64,000 nucleotides of DNA from NCBI RefSeq assembly GCF_008330945.1, contig NZ_CP043489.1, positions 4,289,501-4,353,500 on the forward strand. Direction: 5' to 3'. The DNA comes from Labrys sp. KNU-23. Lineage in GTDB: Bacteria > Pseudomonadota > Alphaproteobacteria > Rhizobiales > Labraceae. Each line of letters starts with the position of its first letter. Position 1 is the first letter of the stretch. Below are positions 18,551 through 26,623 of this stretch, piece after piece. Position numbers and translations under genes: made by a program. The notes beneath the pieces were generated by a model that worked only from the letters and a program-made list of their open reading frames with translations, was not told the DNA's origin and did no database searches.

Positions 18551-19030
18551 ATGGAACAGCCTTCTAAACCCTTCTGGAAAACCAAGCCGCTGGAGGCGCT
18601 CTCGCCCGAGGAATGGGAGAGCCTTTGCGACGGCTGCGGCCGCTGCTGCCTGGTCAAGCTGGAGGAAGAGGAAACCGGCGATACTTATTTCACCGATGTC
18701 GCCTGTTTCATGCTCGAATGCCATAGCTGCCAATGCTCGGACTACGAGCATCGCAAACGCCATGTTCCCGACTGCGTCACGCTGACGCCAGACCTGGTGC
18801 GCACCATCGACTGGCTGCCACCGACCTGCGCCTATCGGCTGGTCGCCGATGGCGAGGATCTCTATTGGTGGCATCCGCTGGTTTCGGGTGACCCCGACAC
18901 CGTGCACCAGGCCAAGGTCTCGGTTCGTGGCAAGGTCAAGGCCGACGACAAGCAGGTGGGCGAGGGCGAATGGGAAGAGCATGTGGTGCGTTGGCCCGCG
19001 CGCGTACCCAAGGCTGCCCGTAGGCGCTGA
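18551..19030 (+). CDS. YcgN family cysteine-cluster protein (UPF0260)
   Basis: A 159-residue cytoplasmic protein of the YcgN/UPF0260 family. The N-terminal KPFWKTKPL, the metal-site-like LCDGCGRCCLVKLEEEETGD and the later SCQCSDYEHR are diagnostic; the clustered cysteines probably bind zinc or an iron-sulfur cluster. DWLPPTCAYRL and YWWHPLVSG also match. The function is unknown. In-frame alternatives are ATG at 18539 and GTG at 18515; MEQPSKPFW was preferred because family members begin close to the PFW motif. Confidence 0.9.
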   Translation: MEQPSKPFWKTKPLEALSPEEWESLCDGCGRCCLVKLEEEETGDTYFTDVACFMLECHSCQCSDYEHRKRHVPDCVTLTPDLVRTIDWLPPTCAYRLVADGEDLYWWHPLVSGDPDTVHQAKVSVRGKVKADDKQVGEGEWEEHVVRWPARVPKAARRR

Positions 19031-19273
19031 CGGCGGTTACAGACCCGCCGCTCCGTCTTCGTGCGCGAACCGTCGGGATGGGAGGCTGTGTTGGGTGCGC
19101 GGGGGCCTTGCGGCAGCCATCATCCGAGCCGGCACGGGATACCGGGATCGAGGGAACCTCCGTCCGGCGACTTGTTGACATGTCTGTGTAGACATTCTGG
19201 GAATTGCCCCACTCGGGCAGCATTCCAGCAACACAGCGCCGTTATTCTGGCATCATTCAACGGGAGTTGCGGG

Positions 19274-19363
19274 ATGGAAACGCTTGTCGACATCGGCTCT
19301 GCTGCCGTGCTCATGATTTTGGCGGGCATGATCTTGCATGTTGCCCTGTCCATGCCGGTTTGA
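19274..19363 (+). CDS. Candidate 29-residue single-pass membrane protein
   Basis: A short frame, METLVDIGSAAVL followed by MILAGMILHVALSMPV, forming one hydrophobic helix. GGGAG lies 8 nt before the ATG. It lies in a 700-bp gap with no larger gene. The composition suits a regulatory small membrane protein, but no homology can be claimed. Confidence 0.35.
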   Translation: METLVDIGSAAVLMILAGMILHVALSMPV

Positions 19364-19501
19364 GATCGGGCCAATATTAAGTTTACTCTTTGGTAAACAT
19401 GTTTTGTCGAGGAGGGGATACTTGTGCGTTTTCGCACAGAACGAATGCGCGCGTAGTGTTCGAAATGGCGTCTGTTGAACATCAAATTCGGGGGAAGATT
19501 G

Positions 19502-19660
19502 ATGACTCGCGCGCAATTGGTTCTGGATCATCCTGAGCGGCTGCCAGGCTTCAGCCGGATGAATCCCACGACGGCTGGACGGCATCTCAGTTTTGCGATC
19601 TCGACTCTCTCCATCGTCGTGATCGCCGCCTCCACCTTGTTCCTTGCCTCGTTTTTCTGA
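19502..19660 (+). CDS. Candidate 52-residue single-pass membrane protein
   Basis: Begins MTRAQLVLDHPERLPGFSRM and ends in a hydrophobic helix (ISTLSIVVIAASTLFLASFF). A good ribosome-binding site (GGGGAA) lies 6 nt upstream of the ATG. The preceding 120 bp are AT-rich and include an inverted GTTTAC/GTAAAC pair near 19381, consistent with a promoter region. The protein would have a polar N terminus and a C-terminal anchor. I do not recognise a family; spurious translation is possible. Confidence 0.45.
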   Translation: MTRAQLVLDHPERLPGFSRMNPTTAGRHLSFAISTLSIVVIAASTLFLASFF

Positions 19661-19730
19661 AGCACACTCCGGAAAAGCTGTCGGACGCACGGCCGATGGG
19701 ACAATGCCGTGCCGCAGCGACCTTCTTGCC

Positions 19731-20519
19731 CTATTGGAAGCGCACGGGTGAGCCGGCCCTGTCGGCCATGGTCTCGATGAAGGAGCGGTAGGCCGAGACG
19801 GCGGTAACGGCTGTGATCGTGCCGCAATCGCGCCCCTTGCCGCCCATCACGGCCGAGATCACGCCGACCAGCACGTAGTTTGCGCCCTGGCGCTGGAACA
19901 CCGGCCCGCCCGAATCGCCCCGGCAGATGCCGTTGTTGTTGATGGTGCGGCGGGTCGCCTTGTGATCGATCAGGAAGAGCTGGTGGGATTTGCTGTCCAT
20001 CTGGTCCAGCATGTCGAAGCGCCGTTCGCGCAGCTTGCCGGCGCTGCTGACCACGCGATCGCGGCTCATGCCGAAGCCGGCGACCTGCACGTCGACGAAG
20101 CTGCCGTCATCGGCGATGCGCGAGGCCAGCGGCACGGGCACCAGCCAATCCGGGAAATCATGGTCGACCCGGATCAGGGCGATGTCGTTGATCGCCGCCG
20201 AGGTACCGAGCGCGGTCACGTCGAATTGGGGATGGATCGCCACCTGTGTCGCCTCGGCGAAGCGGAAGCGAAACTGGGTGTCGAGCGCGCGGATGCGGTA
20301 GTCGCCATGCCCGCTCAGAAAGCAATGAGCGGCCGTCAGCACCAGCTTGCGGGAAATCACCGTGCCACTGCATTTGGTGCCGCTGGGTCCCGTGATTTGC
20401 ACCACATGACTGCGGACGCCCGTAGGATCGGTGACGTCGCGACCGCCTTTGATCGCCAGGGCCGGCATGGTGAGGGCCACGAAGGACATGACAGCGGCGG
20501 CGAGGCGGATTTTCATCAT
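19731..20519 (-). CDS. Secreted trypsin-like serine protease (S1 family)
   Basis: A 262-residue precursor with a clear signal peptide (MMKIRLAAAVMSFVALTMPALA) and a chymotrypsin-fold domain. The catalytic triad is visible: His in LTAAHCF, Asp in NDIALIRV and Ser in CRGDSGGPVF. The mature N terminus IKGGRDV is close to the IVGG-type activation sequence. The start was set at the double Met before the basic n-region; an ATG six codons earlier (20537) is possible. It lies 100 bp downstream of a second protease of the same family and same strand. The likely location is the periplasm or outside the cell; the substrate is unknown. Confidence 0.9.
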   Translation of the reverse strand: MMKIRLAAAVMSFVALTMPALAIKGGRDVTDPTGVRSHVVQITGPSGTKCSGTVISRKLVLTAAHCFLSGHGDYRIRALDTQFRFRFAEATQVAIHPQFDVTALGTSAAINDIALIRVDHDFPDWLVPVPLASRIADDGSFVDVQVAGFGMSRDRVVSSAGKLRERRFDMLDQMDSKSHQLFLIDHKATRRTINNNGICRGDSGGPVFQRQGANYVLVGVISAVMGGKGRDCGTITAVTAVSAYRSFIETMADRAGSPVRFQ

Positions 20520-20619
20520 GGCTAAGCTGTAGAGCATTTCTAACCAAAACCAAATTGTTGCACGCTCCGGCAGATTCTTCCTGAAAGAGCTGTGGGCTCG
20601 ATCCTGAGACTCTGCCTGG

Positions 20620-21441
20620 CTAAGGCAGCGGCGTCCCCATGCGTGCCGCATTGCTGCGTATCCAGGGCAGGGCGGTGCCGAGCAGGGCCACACCCGTCAT
20701 GCCGCCGCAGCCTCGGCCGCTATTGGCGCCCACAGCGGAAGCGAGCACGCCCACAAGTAACCCCTCGCGCAGCACCGGGCCGCCCGAATCGCCCTGGCAG
20801 GCGCCGCCGGTCCCGCTGCCCTCGCGCAGGCGCAATTGCACCTTTGAGACGGGCGGGGCTCCCTCCAGCGCGATCTCGCGAAGGACTCCGCCGCTCTTGC
20901 CGGCATTCTGGGCGGTCAGGCCGAAACCGGCGACGCGATAGACCGCACCCGCGATGCCCGCTTCGGCGGCAAGGGGAAGCGGCGCGTAGCCGGCCAGGGG
21001 CGCATCGAGCTTCACCAAAGCGAGATCGATGGTGAAATGCCGCCTGTCATAGGCCTTGGCATCGAACTGAGGATGAACAGCCACGCTGCCGAGCTGTGAC
21101 AACACCGGCTTGCCGGCCTGGTAGGTGAGCAGGCGGTAATTGGCACCCTTGCGCACGCAATGGCCCGCCGTCAGCAGGAGATCCGGCGCGATGACGCTGG
21201 CCGAGCAGAAACTGCCGCGATCGGAGACGATCATCACGACATGGCGGGCCATGTCGGCCGCTGCCGGTGAGCCGCCGACGATGGCGCAGGCTGGCAGCGC
21301 GGATGCAAGAACCGTGAGCAAGGCCAAAAGGCTCGCGCTGAGCGAGCCCAAGGGCCAGGCCGGCATCCATGACAGGCCCAGCCTGCGCGTGAACCAGCCT
21401 GACCCCAAGTGGTTTCCTTGCGATCGAGCCGTGGACACCAT
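20620..21441 (-). CDS. Second trypsin-like serine protease (S1 family)
   Basis: A 273-residue precursor. The protease domain starts at IVGGSPAAAD right after a signal sequence (LLALLTVLASALPACA). Catalytic residues are His in LLTAGHCV, Asp in TIDLALVKLD and Ser in CQGDSGGPVL. The start is uncertain: ATG at 21441 gives a long n-region containing twin arginines (FTRRLGLSW), ATG at 21366 gives a minimal signal peptide without basic residues. DNA further upstream (AT-rich 21450-21480) looks non-coding. It is paralogous to the next gene downstream, apparently by an old tandem duplication, since the two are only moderately alike outside the motifs. Confidence 0.88.
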   Translation of the reverse strand: MVSTARSQGNHLGSGWFTRRLGLSWMPAWPLGSLSASLLALLTVLASALPACAIVGGSPAAADMARHVVMIVSDRGSFCSASVIAPDLLLTAGHCVRKGANYRLLTYQAGKPVLSQLGSVAVHPQFDAKAYDRRHFTIDLALVKLDAPLAGYAPLPLAAEAGIAGAVYRVAGFGLTAQNAGKSGGVLREIALEGAPPVSKVQLRLREGSGTGGACQGDSGGPVLREGLLVGVLASAVGANSGRGCGGMTGVALLGTALPWIRSNAARMGTPLP

Positions 21442-21614
21442 CGCGAGGAAACGGCGAGATATCAAATATTTGCAAAGTTCTCCGGCGAGGCCCATCGATG
21501 GGCCGGACGGAGCAGCTTTGCCGAGCGCATGAGCGAGGCGCTCCTGCTGGCGAAAGGCGGGATTGAGCATTACGTTCATGCCGTGTTCAGTGGCTTTGCA
21601 GAATGATGATGGCT

Positions 21615-21707
21615 CGAATCGAGGGGAATCACGGCGAAAGCTAGAGCAAAGTGCGCCAAGCGGAAATGCCGCTTTGTTCTAACTCCTTGTTTCGGCGCGT
21701 TTTTGTA
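21615..21707. repeat. Two-module palindromic intergenic repeat, copy D
   Basis: On the minus strand the order is ACGC...CGAAACAAGGAGTTAG, then a hairpin AGAACAAAG...CTTTGCTCT (21643-21680). The linker aligns with CGAAGAAGGGAGTTGG of copy A. It sits in the roughly 310-bp gap between the second protease and feuN. Confidence 0.6.
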
Positions 21708-21751
21708 TTTTGGCATGAGGCGACCATATCGCAGAGCGCTATAGCAGAAGG

Positions 21752-22066
21752 ATGAGGATGGGGCGGATATCTTCCTTGGCCATGGCCCTTGTTCTGGGAC
21801 TTGCGTGGTTTGGCACGGTGCAGCCGGCAATGGCTGCTTGCGTCAGCCTCAGCGAGGCGCGTCCGCTCGTGAAGTCCGGTACGATCGTGCCTCTTCTTTC
21901 GGCATTGGGGGCTGCTCGACGTGCTGTAAAGGGGGAAATGATCGACGGCAATTTGTGTGGAGACCCTGGCAATTACCGCTATGTCGTCACATTTCTGGGG
22001 ACCGATGGGCGGGTTATAAGAGCGACGATCAACGCCAAGACTGGCGAAGTCGTGGGTGTGAAGTAA
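21752..22066 (+). CDS. feuN: FeuN-like periplasmic PepSY protein, negative regulator of FeuPQ
   Basis: A 104-residue precursor with a signal peptide (cleavage after VQPAMA) and a small PepSY-like domain (LSEARPLVKSGTIVPLL and, at the C terminus, VIRATINAKTGEVVGVK). One Cys pair (ACVS and LCGD) may form a disulfide. In Sinorhizobium a small periplasmic protein, FeuN, is encoded just upstream of feuP-feuQ and restrains FeuQ signalling; position and architecture agree here. Two in-frame ATGs compete; the second (21758) has the better-spaced AGAAGG. The gene ends 10 bp before feuP, so all three are co-transcribed. Confidence 0.8.
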   Translation: MRMGRISSLAMALVLGLAWFGTVQPAMAACVSLSEARPLVKSGTIVPLLSALGAARRAVKGEMIDGNLCGDPGNYRYVVTFLGTDGRVIRATINAKTGEVVGVK

Positions 22067-22076
22067 AGGAATACCG

Positions 22077-22751
22077 ATGCGGCTTCTCGTGGTCGAGGAC
22101 GATCAGGATCTCAATCGCCAACTCGTCAAGGCGCTTGAGGAGGCAGGCTACGCCGTTGACCGGGCCTTCGACGGCGAGGAAGGCCATTTCCTCGGCGATA
22201 CCGAACCTTATGATGCCGTAGTGCTCGATGTGGGCCTGCCCAAACTCGATGGCATCACCGTGCTCGACCGCTGGCGTCGTGCCGGCAAGGTGATGCCTGT
22301 CCTGATCCTGACCGCGCGGGACCGCTGGTCCGATAAGGTCATGGGCTTCGATTCAGGCGCCGACGATTACGTCGCCAAGCCCTTCCACATGGAGGAAGTG
22401 CTGGCGCGCTTGCGCGCCCTGATTCGCCGCACCACCGGCCATGCCACCAACGAACTCGTCTGCGGACCCGTCCGCCTCGACGCCCGCGCCGGCCGCGTGG
22501 TGGTCGACGGCAATCCGATCAAGCTCACTTCGCACGAGTATCGGCTGCTCGCCTATCTGATGCATTATACCGGGCGCGTCGTCTCGCGCACCGAACTGGT
22601 CGAACATCTCTACGATCAGGATTTCGACCGTGACTCCAATACGATCGAGGTGTTCGTCGGCCGCCTGCGCAAGAAACTGGGTGTGGATGTGATCCAGACC
22701 GTGCGCGGCATGGGCTACATCCTCACGCCGCCGGACTCCATGCGCGTATGA
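22077..22751 (+). CDS. feuP: FeuP response regulator (OmpR/PhoB family)
   Basis: A 224-residue response regulator with receiver domain (phosphoacceptor Asp51 in AVVLDVGLPK, acidic pocket Glu7-Asp8-Asp9, Lys in YVAKPFHMEE) and a winged-helix DNA-binding domain (about 125-222, ending VIQTVRGMGYIL). The sequence through GEEGHFLGDTEPYDAVVLD and TARDRWSDKV matches FeuP of rhizobia, which with FeuQ controls cyclic glucan export and hypo-osmotic adaptation. It shares an ATGA overlap with feuQ. The same neighbourhood, feuPQ next to the ccm operon, occurs in other Rhizobiales. Confidence 0.93.
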   Translation: MRLLVVEDDQDLNRQLVKALEEAGYAVDRAFDGEEGHFLGDTEPYDAVVLDVGLPKLDGITVLDRWRRAGKVMPVLILTARDRWSDKVMGFDSGADDYVAKPFHMEEVLARLRALIRRTTGHATNELVCGPVRLDARAGRVVVDGNPIKLTSHEYRLLAYLMHYTGRVVSRTELVEHLYDQDFDRDSNTIEVFVGRLRKKLGVDVIQTVRGMGYILTPPDSMRV

Positions 22752-24172
22752 CCACGCGTTCGCTGGCCTTCCGCCTCTTCGTCGCCGCCGCGGCCTGGGT
22801 GGTGGTGGTGCTGGTGGTGGCGGGCGTGGTGCTCTCGTCCGTCTACCAGCATGCGACCGAGCGCTCCTTCGACGAGCGCCTGCATGTCTATCTCAAGACG
22901 CTGGTGGCCGACATCGCCGGCGCGGATGTGGGGGACCGCACGGCCCCCGGCGCCATGGGCGAGCCGCGTTTCGAATTGCCGCTTTCGGGCTGGTACTGGC
23001 AGATCAACCGCCTCGACAAGCCGGCCTCCAACGGTTCCAAATCGCTGTTCGAGGCAACTCTGCCCAGCCTCGACGACCAGAGCACGCCCGACGAGCCCAG
23101 CGGTGTGCGCGAAGGCTATATCAAGGGCCCGGACGATCGCCGGCTGCGCGCCGTCGAACGGCTGATCGATCTCGGCGAGGATGGCCGCTACCGGGTGACC
23201 CTGGCGGGTCCCGCCGACGAGATCGACAGCGCCATTTCCGACTTTCAATATTCGTTGCTGCTGACCTTCACCGCGCTCGGGGTCGGACTGCTCGCCGCCA
23301 TTCTGCTGCAGGTGCGCTTCGGTCTCAGACCGCTTTCGCGCATCAGCGGTGCGCTGGCCCGCATGCGCACCGGCGAGGCGGCCAAGCTGCCGCCCGACCT
23401 TCCCGACGAGATTGTGCCGCTTGCGCGTGAGTTGGATGCCCTGGTCGATGCCAACCGCGAAGTGGTCGAGCGGGCCCGCACCCATGTCGGCAATCTCGCT
23501 CATGCCCTGAAGACCCCGCTGTCGGTCATCGCCAATGAGGCAGGTGTGGCGCCGGCGAGCCCCCTGGCCGAACAGGTGGGCCGCCAGGTCGGCGTGATGC
23601 GCAAGCAGATCGACCATCATCTCCAGCGCGCGCGTATCGCCGCGGCCGTCAGCGTCGTGGGGACGGTGACCGAGATCGTGCCGGTGATCGAGGGGCTGGT
23701 CCGGGCCATGGAGAAAATCCATGCCGTCAAGCGCCTGAAGATAAAGGTGCAGGTCGATCCGGCGCTGCGTTTCCGCGGTGAAAAGCAGGACATCGAGGAG
23801 ATGACGGGCAATCTCATCGACAATGCCTGCAAATGGGCGATCAGCGAGGTCATGATCCGGGCCGAGGCCTTTCACCTGGAGGGGGTCCTGTTCGCCCGCA
23901 TCATCATCGACGATGACGGGCCGGGCCTGTCTCCCGAGAAACGCGCCGAGGCCGGCCAGCGGGGCAAGCGGCTCGACGAAACCAAGCCGGGTACCGGCCT
24001 CGGTCTTGCCATCGTGCAGGATCTCGTCTCGCTCTATGGCGGCCGCTTCAATCTCGACGAGGCGCCGATCGGCGGTCTGCGCGCCATTCTCGATATTCCC
24101 GCTCTGCTGGGACCGGCGCCGCCATCCGGCGTGCGGCCTTCCTCGCGAAGCGGCGAGGGGGCGACGGTTTAG
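22748..24172 (+). CDS. feuQ: FeuQ sensor histidine kinase (PhoQ-like)
   Basis: A 474-residue inner-membrane kinase with two membrane segments (about 9-31 and 166-190) enclosing a PhoQ-like periplasmic sensor, then HAMP (about 190-245), the phosphoacceptor His in NLAHALKTPLSV and an ATPase domain with N-box NLIDNACKWA, G1 DDDGPGL and G2 GTGLGLAIV. It partners FeuP by direct overlap and should be restrained by the PepSY protein encoded upstream. The last 15 residues are serine/proline-rich and probably disordered. Confidence 0.92.
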   Translation: MTTRSLAFRLFVAAAAWVVVVLVVAGVVLSSVYQHATERSFDERLHVYLKTLVADIAGADVGDRTAPGAMGEPRFELPLSGWYWQINRLDKPASNGSKSLFEATLPSLDDQSTPDEPSGVREGYIKGPDDRRLRAVERLIDLGEDGRYRVTLAGPADEIDSAISDFQYSLLLTFTALGVGLLAAILLQVRFGLRPLSRISGALARMRTGEAAKLPPDLPDEIVPLARELDALVDANREVVERARTHVGNLAHALKTPLSVIANEAGVAPASPLAEQVGRQVGVMRKQIDHHLQRARIAAAVSVVGTVTEIVPVIEGLVRAMEKIHAVKRLKIKVQVDPALRFRGEKQDIEEMTGNLIDNACKWAISEVMIRAEAFHLEGVLFARIIIDDDGPGLSPEKRAEAGQRGKRLDETKPGTGLGLAIVQDLVSLYGGRFNLDEAPIGGLRAILDIPALLGPAPPSGVRPSSRSGEGATV

Positions 24173-24306
24173 GCACGCCCCTACGGCCGACCCGGCATGA
24201 AGGCGGGATCACTTTCTCGTAACGCGCGGAACAGCAGCGCCTTGCGGCACCGCGAGACGGTTGGCGCGGGGCGTTTTTGCGTGTAAGGCTGCCGCCAGCA
24301 TCCGCT

Positions 24307-24415
24307 TAAAGCGTTTTGCGATTGGATGGGGGTCACCTCGAATCGCAAAGACGCATCGAAGAAGGGAGTTGGAGCACACGAGCGTTCGATCATGGACGCG
24401 CCTTGCTCCGGGTCA
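24307..24415. repeat. Two-module palindromic intergenic repeat, copy A
   Basis: Module 1 pairs GCGTTTTGCGATT with AATCGCAAAGACGC; module 2 pairs GGAGCA...GCGTTC with the later GGACGCGCCTTGCTCC. It aligns over its whole length with copy B at 24821. It ends at the ribosome-binding site of the lipoprotein gene. Confidence 0.7.
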
Positions 24416-24423
24416 GGGGTCCT

Positions 24424-24822
24424 ATGACAAAATCGATCGTCAAGCTGTTTGGCCTCGTTCTGGTAGCGCTGCCATTGGCAGGATGCGGGCTTACCGGCTC
24501 GACCACCCAGCCAACCGTCGCTGCCGCGCCGCCCACGCCTGCCACCAGCAATTCGCCGATCCTCGACAGTCTCGATCCGGCCGACCGCGCCCGGGCCGAG
24601 CAGGCCCGTCGGGCGGCCCTGGACGGCAAGGCCAAGGTCAGCGTCGACTGGAAGAGCGACAGCAACGCCTCCACCCATGGCAGCGTGGTCGCCGGACCGC
24701 TGCAGAACCAGGGGGCAGCTCCGTGCCGGCAATATTCCCAGACCATCTACAAGGAAGGCGTGCCGAGCGTCGCCCGTTCAACGGCTTGCCGGCAGCCGGA
24801 TGGCGGCTGGGTCAACAGCTGA
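24424..24822 (+). CDS. Surface-antigen-like lipoprotein (RT0821/Lpp0805-type)
   Basis: A 132-residue lipoprotein precursor. The signal sequence ends in a clean lipobox (LPLAGC), so the mature protein starts at Cys21. The C-terminal domain CRQYSQTIYKEG...ARSTACRQPDGGWV matches the 17-kDa-type surface antigen domain found in many alphaproteobacterial outer-membrane lipoproteins; the two cysteines probably form a disulfide. The ATG has AGGGG 5 nt upstream. The gene is bracketed by repeat copies A and B, the only gene so flanked in the window. Its function is unknown. Confidence 0.87.
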   Translation: MTKSIVKLFGLVLVALPLAGCGLTGSTTQPTVAAAPPTPATSNSPILDSLDPADRARAEQARRAALDGKAKVSVDWKSDSNASTHGSVVAGPLQNQGAAPCRQYSQTIYKEGVPSVARSTACRQPDGGWVNS

Positions 24823-24926
24823 AGCGTTTTGCGATTGGGCGGAACGACCAAGAACCGCAAGGACGCGCCAATAGGACAAGCCGGAGCAAAGAGGTGTTCG
24901 GTCATGAACGCGCTTTGCCCCGGCGA
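24821..24926. repeat. Two-module palindromic intergenic repeat, copy B
   Basis: Module 1 GCGTTTTGCGATT...ACCGCAAGGACGC; module 2 GAGCAAAG...GTGTTCGGTCATGAACGCGCTTTGCCCC. It overlaps the lipoprotein stop codon by 2 bp and aligns with copy A in the same orientation. Confidence 0.7.
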
Positions 24927-25043
24927 TATTTGGGCGGGCGGCGGTGCGGTCGCGCACGCTGCCCGCAACCGATGGGTGATGAAGCGTCTCTGCGCGTTTG
25001 AAACGCCCAAATTAGGCCTTACGGCCAGCGCAAGAGATTTCGC

Positions 25044-26171
25044 ATGCTCCTATGGATAGCCCTGGCCGCCATGACCGGCCTCGCAGCTTTGGCATTGTTG
25101 TGGCCGCTGGCGCGGCGCGGCAGCGCCCTGACGCCGCAGGCATCCGACATCGCCATCTACAAGGACCAATTGACCGAGATCGATCGCGATCTCGAGCGTG
25201 GGCTGATCGCCAAGAGCGAAGCACAGGCGGCGCGTATCGAGGTCTCGCGGCGCCTGATCGAGGCCGACGAGGAAGAGAAGGTCGAGAAAGGCCGGCAGCC
25301 TACCGCACAAGCGGCCATCGGGCGGCGCAGGCTTGCCGCGAGCATCGTCCTGGTCGCGGTGCCGCTGTTCAGCCTCGGGCTCTATGCCTATCTCGGCTCG
25401 CCATCGAGCCCTGACCAGCCTTTGGAGGCCCGGCTGAACGGCAATATCGAGAACGCCTCGGTCGATGAGCTGGTGGCGCGGGTGGAAGCCAAGCTGGCGG
25501 AGAATCCGGAGGATGGTCGCGGCTGGGAATTGATGGCGCAGATCTATCTGCGCCAGGGGCGCTTCGAGGATGCCAAGCAGGCCTATGCCAATGCGTTGCG
25601 ACTGCTGGGCTCGACGGCCGAGCGCGAGACCAATTTCGGTGTCGCCGTCGTCGCCGCTGCCGATCGCATGGTGACGGCCGATGCCAAAGCGGCCTTCCAA
25701 CGGGCCCTCAAGCTCGATCCCAAGGAATTCCGCCCGGCCTATTTCCTCGGCCTCGCCAAGGAGCAGGACGGCGACAAGAAGGGAGCGATCGAAGCCTGGC
25801 AGGCCTTGATTGCTGGCAACCCCGATGCTGCCGACTTCCTGCGACAGGAAATCGCCAGGGTCGGCGGGCAGCCGCAGGCCGCTCCCGACGGGGCTGGCCC
25901 GGGTCCCTCGAAGGATGATGTCGCCGCCGCCCAGACGATGACGCCGGAGGAGCGCGGCAAAATGATCCAGGGCATGGTCTCCGGCCTCGCTGAGCGGTTA
26001 AAATCGCAAGGGGGCAGCCCGGAGGAATGGATGAAGCTGATCAAGGCCTATAGTGTGCTCGGGCAGGCGGACAATGCCCGCAACGCTCTTGCCGATGCCC
26101 GCAAGGCCCTGGCCAGCTCGCCCGACGCCGTCAGGCAGATGGATGAGCTTTCGAAGGCATTGGGTCTATGA
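25044..26171 (+). CDS. ccmI: Cytochrome c maturation protein CcmI (CycH)
   Basis: A 375-residue membrane protein that chaperones apocytochrome c to the CcmF/CcmH haem ligation machinery. Two N-terminal membrane helices (about 2-22 and 95-115) enclose a cytoplasmic leucine-zipper-like loop with IYKDQLTEIDRDLERGLI, the CcmI hallmark. The periplasmic C-terminal part holds TPR repeats (about 145-255). A variable linker and a final helical segment follow. It is the first gene of ccmI-ccmE-ccmF-ccmH and overlaps ccmE by ATGA. Confidence 0.95.
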   Translation: MLLWIALAAMTGLAALALLWPLARRGSALTPQASDIAIYKDQLTEIDRDLERGLIAKSEAQAARIEVSRRLIEADEEEKVEKGRQPTAQAAIGRRRLAASIVLVAVPLFSLGLYAYLGSPSSPDQPLEARLNGNIENASVDELVARVEAKLAENPEDGRGWELMAQIYLRQGRFEDAKQAYANALRLLGSTAERETNFGVAVVAAADRMVTADAKAAFQRALKLDPKEFRPAYFLGLAKEQDGDKKGAIEAWQALIAGNPDAADFLRQEIARVGGQPQAAPDGAGPGPSKDDVAAAQTMTPEERGKMIQGMVSGLAERLKSQGGSPEEWMKLIKAYSVLGQADNARNALADARKALASSPDAVRQMDELSKALGL

Positions 26172-26623
26172 CGCGCAAAGGCAGACGTCTGGCGATGATC
26201 GGAGCGGCTGGGGCGGTCCTCGCGGTTGCGGTGGGCCTGGTGCTGTTCAGCCTGGGTGGCACCATGTCCTATTTTGCCGGTCCGAGCGACATCGTCGGCA
26301 AGCAGACCACGCCGGGCCAGCGCTGGCGGTTGGGCGGCCTGGTGGAGCAGGGCTCCCTGCAGCGCGGCAGCGCGTCTGAGATCGCCTTCATGGTGACCGA
26401 TACCAACAAGTCGATCAAAGTCGTCTATTCGGGTATCGTGCCGGACCTGTTTCGCGAGGGGCAGGGCGTGGTGGCCGAGGGGGTGGTCGACAGTGCCGGC
26501 GTCTTCCAGGCCGATACGTTGCTGGCCAAGCATGACGAGAAATACATGCCCAAGGAAGTGGCGGATGCGCTGAAAGCGCAAGGCCATTGGGAAGAGGGCG
26601 GCGCCTACGGGAAGAAGCCATGA
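26168..26623 (+). CDS. ccmE: CcmE haem chaperone
   Basis: A 151-residue inner-membrane-anchored, periplasmic OB-fold protein that carries haem covalently during cytochrome c maturation. The single anchor helix is near residues 9-30. The haem-binding His122 and the companion Tyr126 are in the conserved LAKHDEKYMP. Length and RLGGLVEQGS are typical. It has ATGA overlaps at both ends, with ccmI and ccmF. Confidence 0.97.
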   Translation: MTRKGRRLAMIGAAGAVLAVAVGLVLFSLGGTMSYFAGPSDIVGKQTTPGQRWRLGGLVEQGSLQRGSASEIAFMVTDTNKSIKVVYSGIVPDLFREGQGVVAEGVVDSAGVFQADTLLAKHDEKYMPKEVADALKAQGHWEEGGAYGKKP

